In this document: one piece after another, positions 7,325 through 10,474 of the stretch
Position numbering within the stretch: the first letter of the stretch is position 1
How the letters are laid out: the number at the start of each line of letters is the position of its first letter
Assembly: GCA_028718065.1 (NCBI GenBank)
Contig: JAQUMP010000073.1
Location: 1-10,474, forward strand
Source: Chitinivibrionales bacterium
Lineage (GTDB): Bacteria; Fibrobacterota; Chitinivibrionia; Chitinivibrionales; FEN-1185
Direction: 5' to 3'
DNA: 10,474 bases
Position numbers and translations under genes: made by a program
Notes under the pieces: model-generated
What the model was told of the DNA's origin: nothing
Databases searched by the model: none
Seen by the model: the letters and a program-made list of their open reading frames with translations, nothing else

Positions 7325-7406
7325 ATGGGCGGTCAGGTGTTTTCTAAAGCACCGTAGGGACTGTTTTGAGGGATCCCAGGTGCGGAGAAAATACCTGACT
7401 GCCCAT
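7325..7406 (+). repeat. Palindromic intergenic repeat, copy 2 (best copy)
   Basis: An 82-bp near-perfect palindrome 44 bp before the ATG at 7451. Positions 7325-7345 pair with 7386-7406 over 21 bp without a break. The only non-Watson-Crick pairs are G7331-U7400 and G7339-U7392. After an internal loop (AAA / GG), GCACC (7349-7353) pairs with GGTGC (7379-7383) and GGGA (7357-7360) with TCCC (7374-7377), leaving a 13-nt loop. The G-U pairs form only in the plus-strand transcript. Copy 1 lies at 4932-5017 and a half copy at 5683-5710. It carries no ORF and is too short for an IS. It could be a non-autonomous palindromic mobile repeat or a structured leader element. Confidence 0.85.
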
Positions 7407-7450
7407 CAGGTCTTATAGTGCCGGTTTATTCATCACTCAAGGAGTAATTC

Positions 7451-7876
7451 ATGAAGTTAAAAATCGCATTTGTCTTTTTTATCGTCGTTGGCCTCTGTTC
7501 GTCGGCCATGCTCATGGTGCTGCAATGCAGTTCCACCCAGACCATTGTCCGTGATAAAGCCTCCGGCGCGGAGCTGCATAAGGTCGAATTTTCGGGCGGT
7601 AACGGCGATTCGTACGAAACCGCCGTTATCATCGGCGGCATCCGGGAACAACGCATCGTCAACGATGCCGAGATTATGTACATTAGCCGGATTTACGGAC
7701 AGGAGAATAAAAAATGGAAGGTCATCGAACAGGCGCTTACCGCCGACAGCGGAAAAACCTATGACATGGTTAAATTCCAGGTGCTGCCCGCGGGCGAAAA
7801 CAAGATCCTCTATTTTGACGTATCAAAGTTTAATAAAAAGAAAAAAGCTATGAACGTGGATTCAACCGGGCTGTAG
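7451..7876 (+). CDS. Probable small lipoprotein or secreted protein, 141 residues
   Basis: Function not recognised. The N-terminus has a Lys-containing start, a long hydrophobic core (5-24) and a candidate lipobox VLQC at C26 followed by SSTQ. Gln at -1 is unusual for signal peptidase II, so lipidation is likely but not certain. The mature part is beta-rich: YETAVIIGGI (54-63), a segment around AEIMYISRIYG (73-83), TYDMVKFQVLPAGENKILYFD (103-123), and a lysine-rich tail. The pattern, ending in a YFD strand, resembles small exported proteins of unknown function. AAGGAG (7439-7444) lies 6 nt before ATG and fixes the start. Palindromic repeat copy 2 lies in the leader, and a terminator-like hairpin follows 43 bp after the stop. 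Confidence 0.7.
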   Translation: MKLKIAFVFFIVVGLCSSAMLMVLQCSSTQTIVRDKASGAELHKVEFSGGNGDSYETAVIIGGIREQRIVNDAEIMYISRIYGQENKKWKVIEQALTADSGKTYDMVKFQVLPAGENKILYFDVSKFNKKKKAMNVDSTGL

Positions 7877-7897
7877 GAATATTTTTAAAGGCTTTTT

Positions 7898-7939
7898 GAC
7901 CTCTCCCCGCTTGCGCGACCCTCTCCTATCAGAGAGGGG
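7898..7939 (+). repeat. GC-rich hairpin repeat between convergent genes
   Basis: Second, diverged member of the repeat family seen at 2235-2271: GACCTCTCCCC, an insert GCTTGCGCGA, then CCCTCTCC...GAGAGGGG. It is 42 bp against 37 bp there. The last codons and stop of PAP2 (TGA at 7931-7929) lie inside it, so the PAP2 C-terminus (KKTPL) is partly encoded by the repeat. Confidence 0.65.
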
Positions 7940-7946
7940 TTTTTTT
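7919..7946 (+). terminator. Intrinsic terminator after the lipoprotein gene
   Basis: CCCTCTC (7919-7925), loop CTATCA and GAGAGGG (7932-7938) are followed by G and seven T's (7940-7946). The hairpin belongs to the GC-rich repeat. It ends plus-strand transcription between two convergent genes. The minus-strand PAP2 transcript passes through the same stem but lacks a T-run after it. Confidence 0.75.
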
Positions 7947-8558
7947 ACCATTTTCCCTTATCGGCAACCATTTCATCCTCATAAATACCGCGACAGTTAT
8001 ACCGGTAATTGCCATTCCCACAACTGCCCCGGCAAAAACATCGAGCGGGAAATGAACGCCAAGATATATGCGCGAATAGCCCACGAGCGCGGCAACCAAA
8101 AACGATACCCAAAACCAACCGCCGAAAAGGCACGTTAACAATAGCGCCGCACCGAAAGCAGTATTGGTATGACCCGAGGGAAACGATTGACGCATAAGTC
8201 TTGGCCCAATTAAATGCACCTGCGGAATTGCTTTATCTTCCGGCACCGCGACATGGGGATTATTACCGGCCGAATCATACAAATTTTCAAAATATAAAAC
8301 CGGCCGTGGCCGGTCGACGGCCCTTTTAATGCCGGTATTAACCCAACCTCCCACGGCAAGGCCGATTATTGCGCAAATGATAGTCTGCCGCCAAAATCGA
8401 GCGGGCACTTTCCAAACCATAAAAGCCACCAATACCGGCGCCACCACCCATCCGTCGCCGAGATTGGTTATGGCGCCAAAGAAAACATCGGCCACCTGGT
8501 TATGGTTGGAATTTATCAGCCAGAAGAGGGCGATGTCGAAGTGGTGGAGGTGAGGCAT
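7929..8558 (-). CDS. PAP2-family membrane phosphatase
   Basis: Integral membrane phosphatase of the phosphatidic acid phosphatase type 2 family, which acts on lipid phosphates such as phosphatidate or undecaprenyl pyrophosphate; the substrate here is unknown. The 209 residues carry all three family motifs: KX6RP (K78-R85-P86), SFPSGHT with PSGH at 127-130, and SRX5HX3D (S162, R163, H169, D173). Several membrane helices surround them. The start MPHLHHFDIALFWLINS is supported by the usual PAP2 N-terminus but has no Shine-Dalgarno. The ATG lies 24 bp after the HEPN stop on the same strand, so expression may come from that transcript. Oddly, its first 17 codons are duplicated at 9488, on the other side of the MNT-HEPN pair. 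Its end overlaps a terminator-like repeat. Confidence 0.92.
   Translation of the reverse strand: MPHLHHFDIALFWLINSNHNQVADVFFGAITNLGDGWVVAPVLVAFMVWKVPARFWRQTIICAIIGLAVGGWVNTGIKRAVDRPRPVLYFENLYDSAGNNPHVAVPEDKAIPQVHLIGPRLMRQSFPSGHTNTAFGAALLLTCLFGGWFWVSFLVAALVGYSRIYLGVHFPLDVFAGAVVGMAITGITVAVFMRMKWLPIRENGKKTPL
8508..8558 (-). repeat. Direct repeat A: 5' end of intact PAP2
   Basis: Matches 9438-9488 at 49 of 51 positions. The first 45 bp (8508-8552) are identical, and the two mismatches fall next to the start codon. The match extends weakly to 8498. It covers the PAP2 start codon and the next 16 codons. The distance between corresponding bases of A and B is 930 bp and contains the MNT-HEPN pair. 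Confidence 0.9.
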
Positions 8559-8582
8559 GAAAGTATTGATGGCAAAGGCTGG

Positions 8583-8975
8583 CTATTTGTTTTTCAAAAA
8601 CAAAGCTATGGTTTTGATGAAATTGGCTGTTTTTATAATCCGTGGAAGCACTTGATCTTCATTAAAAACCACAAAATCAGCATAATCACCCTCTTGTCGT
8701 CTGTCAAAGAGATCATTATAAATTTCAGCAATTTCTTTAGGAATTTTGCCGGTTTTTATAAAGTTAAGATTAAAAAGCGATCGTATACCGGTATGTTTTC
8801 CTGAACTAAATTCATTTTGGGCAAGTAGTGCCGTAACAGCATAAAAACAGGCATAATAAAGGCGATTCACGCAGGGATTCCATCGTTTGGCGTTTGCCAA
8901 TAATTTGGCATCTTCCAAAGTCTGGTTGGCTTTTTCCAGCCTATATTGAACTAAATCCTCCAAGGTGCCGCTCAT
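8583..8975 (-). CDS. HEPN-domain protein of an MNT-HEPN pair
   Basis: Likely the toxin-like half of a HEPN-MNT (HepT-MntA type) two-gene system. The 130-residue all-helical protein fits the PF05168-like HEPN type: YRLEKANQTLEDAKLL (11-26), RWNPCVNRLYYACFYAV (31-47), GKHTGIRSLFNLNFIKTG (59-76) and LFDRRQEGDYADF (89-101). Canonical HEPN ribonucleases carry an R-X4-6-H motif. Here R38 is followed by LYYACFY with no His, and the only His is H61, so nuclease activity is not shown. The ATG at 8975 overlaps the MNT stop in an ATGA, the translational coupling usual for such pairs. The intact PAP2 gene starts 24 bp downstream. Non-toxin roles of HEPN-MNT pairs are possible. Confidence 0.88.
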   Translation of the reverse strand: MSGTLEDLVQYRLEKANQTLEDAKLLANAKRWNPCVNRLYYACFYAVTALLAQNEFSSGKHTGIRSLFNLNFIKTGKIPKEIAEIYNDLFDRRQEGDYADFVVFNEDQVLPRIIKTANFIKTIALFLKNK

Positions 8976-9283
8976 AGTGCAATGCCCTCAAGCTTAATAT
9001 TTTTATAAAGAGGGATTATTTGATATTCCGGACTGTCCCATTCAACGCGGCTTCGTACTATTGAGCATAAAACATCCCCCGTTTCCCATTCGATTTCATA
9101 AAGCTGATGCCGTATTTTATCTGTGCGTTTATCGTCAACCACGCCGTCTACGAGAATCAGAAAATCCCAGTCGGAGCCATCATGAAAATCTTCCCGAGCG
9201 CGGGAGCCGTAGAGAATGATTTCGGCGGAAGGTTCGATTTGCCTTACAGCATTCTTTACTTTATCCAGTAATATTGATTTCAT
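8972..9283 (-). CDS. Minimal nucleotidyltransferase (MNT) of the HEPN pair
   Basis: MntA-like antitoxin: a small nucleotidyltransferase of the DNA polymerase beta fold that, in characterised pairs, AMPylates the HEPN partner. The 103 residues contain YGSRAREDFHDGSDWDF (25-41), an exact GSX10DXD signature (G26-S27, D38, D40), with D70 in TGDVLCSIV as the probable third metal carboxylate. All catalytic residues seem present. I chose the ATG at 9283, with GGA 6 nt upstream; a TTG at 9304 would add seven residues (MRKHGKI) but cuts into a GAGGAAA sequence that looks like leader. The stop overlaps the HEPN start by 4 bp. Upstream is only the truncated PAP2 fragment. Confidence 0.88.
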   Translation of the reverse strand: MKSILLDKVKNAVRQIEPSAEIILYGSRAREDFHDGSDWDFLILVDGVVDDKRTDKIRHQLYEIEWETGDVLCSIVRSRVEWDSPEYQIIPLYKNIKLEGIAL

Positions 9284-9350
9284 AATTTTTCCATGTTTCC
9301 TCAAAATGTCAGGGGGCCTAACGCCGATTTTTATCAGCCGGATTCTTAGG

Positions 9351-9488
9351 TCAACGGTCCTTATAAAAATGCTTTTTGCCGATAAAGGAAAAACACAAAA
9401 AGTATTCTATCCGACTCATGATTGAGCGGTAGTGGTGGGAATTTATCAGCCAGAAGAGGGCGATGTCGAAGTGGTGGAGGTGGTGCAT
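9351..9488 (-). pseudogene. Truncated PAP2 5' fragment
   Basis: From an ATG at 9488 the frame reads MHHLHHFDIALFWLINS, the same as the intact PAP2 start except for P2 to H. It then diverges (HHYRSIMSRIEYFLCFS) and stops at 9351 after 45 residues. None of the PAP2 catalytic motifs is present. It begins 28 bp after the stop of the DUF1349-like gene, which is where an ancestral PAP2 gene would have started before the MNT-HEPN insertion. Translation of a 45-residue hydrophobic peptide cannot be excluded, but there is no Shine-Dalgarno. Confidence 0.65.
9438..9488 (-). repeat. Direct repeat B: duplicated PAP2 5' end
   Basis: Partner of repeat A (8508-8558): 49 of 51 positions match, including 45 identical bp in a row (9438-9482). 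It lies on the far side of the MNT-HEPN pair in the same orientation. Confidence 0.9.
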
Positions 9489-9516
9489 ATTAAACATTTT
9501 AGTTAAACAAATAACA

Positions 9517-10474
9517 TTATAACTTAACATTCGAATAAACGACATTACCAGTAACACCATTCGTCAAGGAATTAGCAAGACCGACAAAAACAGGTCCATT
9601 TTTAAAAGAAACCTGACCAAAACTGGCCCAATTTGACCCATCTAAACAATAAAAGGCAAAAACAGTACTCCCACGACGCTGAATTTTTAATTTAATGGCG
9701 GTTACTGGCGCAATATTCGTGATACTGGTATCCTGGATAGTGTTGCTATTTTCTTTAGAACGGTGATGTAGTGCAAGCGCAGAATAAATTGAATTATAAT
9801 GTAAATAAATTCGAGGAGAACCTGGGGTCATTTCTTGCCGAACCATAATACCCGCTTTTGCAGTATTTGTTCGATCCTTTATTTGGGCTTGCACTTCAAA
9901 ATCGAGATTTTGTTGAGTAAACGCATAAGTAAGATTATCGGAATTCCCCCAAATATCCCCGTCCGACCTTCCTATAAGGGTATATTCAGAAAAATCAGCA
10001 TTCCATTTGGCATCTATGCCCGTCCCATTTCCAATCTGTTGTAAACCCATTCCAATAGTATATTGCTTTCCAAAAATAAATTCCTTAGCACTTCTAACTT
10101 GTTTTGCATTTACTCCTGCTAAAACGCCGGAATAATAAGTACATTTCGTATCAGGAAGATATGTTGATGCTACATAGGGATATTTAAGCAAAAACATAAG
10201 TACCGGATCAGTAAAGCCCACGCAATATCCGCTGCCGTTGTTCCCCGATGGTTGACTACAGATATTAAATGGATCATAATGACAACAGGCATACCCCCGG
10301 AGCATTTTAGGATATAATTGACCGGCGCGGACCCATTCAAAGACGCTTTGTAGCAGATTTCGGGCGTTTGTTTGATTATCTGCAAAATAAGGCTTTCCGG
10401 TTCCGTTACCATCTTCACCGCATGCCGCTATCCATTGGTATCCCAAATTGCTTAAAAATTTTGCCTGGGCGGTC
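9517..10474 (-). CDS. Secreted protein with C-terminal DUF1349-like domain, 5' end beyond window
   Basis: Probably extracellular; function unknown. The frame is open to the right edge (visible N-terminal codons read TAQAKFLSN) and stops with TAA at 9517, giving 318 visible residues. A TTG at 10446 is in frame but is not a convincing start. The last ~150 residues, from GDIWGNSDNLTYAF, resemble the DUF1349 concanavalin-like beta-sandwich: FEVQAQI, AKAGIMVRQEM, SPRIYLHYN, a strand ending HHRS, IKLKIQRRGSTVFAFYCLDGS and PVFVGLANSL. This domain often sits at the end of secreted glycan-related proteins. The part before it is unrecognised and Cys-rich (ACCHYDPFNIC, GYCVG, TKC), which suggests disulfides. 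The gene looks clearly AT-richer than recA or alaS, possibly acquired. Confidence 0.7.
   Translation of the reverse strand, partial: TAQAKFLSNLGYQWIAACGEDGNGTGKPYFADNQTNARNLLQSVFEWVRAGQLYPKMLRGYACCHYDPFNICSQPSGNNGSGYCVGFTDPVLMFLLKYPYVASTYLPDTKCTYYSGVLAGVNAKQVRSAKEFIFGKQYTIGMGLQQIGNGTGIDAKWNADFSEYTLIGRSDGDIWGNSDNLTYAFTQQNLDFEVQAQIKDRTNTAKAGIMVRQEMTPGSPRIYLHYNSIYSALALHHRSKENSNTIQDTSITNIAPVTAIKLKIQRRGSTVFAFYCLDGSNWASFGQVSFKNGPVFVGLANSLTNGVTGNVVYSNVKL

Noticed and set aside
9315..9345. GGCTGATAAA on the minus strand near 9335, resembling a third PAP2 repeat piece
   Set aside because: Only ten bases match, and flanking bases do not extend the match.
10464..10474. TGGGCGGTC at the right edge matches the start of the palindromic repeat arm
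   Set aside because: Only nine bases match, they lie inside an open reading frame, and the window ends before a longer match could be tested.

Overview
The window looks like a chromosomal segment of a bacterium with Gram-negative-type features: Sec signal peptides, a probable lipoprotein, a GT39-type membrane glycosyltransferase and a secreted DUF1349-like protein. The phylum cannot be fixed from the sequence. Housekeeping genes are moderately GC-rich, spacers are AT-rich, and the rightmost ~1.9 kb (HEPN/MNT pair and DUF1349-like gene) looks visibly AT-richer than the left half. Some genes have clear Shine-Dalgarno sites (recA, the SH3-like gene, the lipoprotein gene). Others (pdxA, the glycosyltransferase gene, PAP2, the 58-residue ORF) have none I can see.

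Left block (1-3734, all minus strand): a newly recognised 58-codon ORF, then recA, then alaS, whose 3' end runs off the left edge. recA and alaS are 87 bp apart, separated only by a GC-rich hairpin repeat, so they are probably co-transcribed.

Middle block (3735-7876, all plus strand): pdxA behind a good sigma70-like promoter, a small secreted SH3-like protein, a GT39/PMT_2-type membrane glycosyltransferase, and a small probable lipoprotein. The three spacers between these genes each contain a full or half copy of one palindromic repeat of about 85 bp. The best copy folds into a 21-bp helix whose only two non-Watson-Crick pairs are G-U on the plus strand.

Right block (7929-10474, all minus strand): a secreted DUF1349-like protein open at the right edge, then a truncated copy of the start of a PAP2 gene, an MNT-HEPN toxin-antitoxin-like pair joined by an ATGA overlap, and an intact PAP2 phosphatase gene. 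The first 17 codons of PAP2 occur twice as a near-perfect direct repeat exactly flanking the MNT-HEPN pair. This suggests the pair was inserted at the 5' end of PAP2 with duplication of that end.

The most interesting observations are this repeat-flanked MNT-HEPN cassette, the family of palindromic intergenic repeats with G-U-preserved pairing, and the unrecognised 58-residue ORF. I found no tRNA, rRNA, CRISPR array, integrase or transposase.
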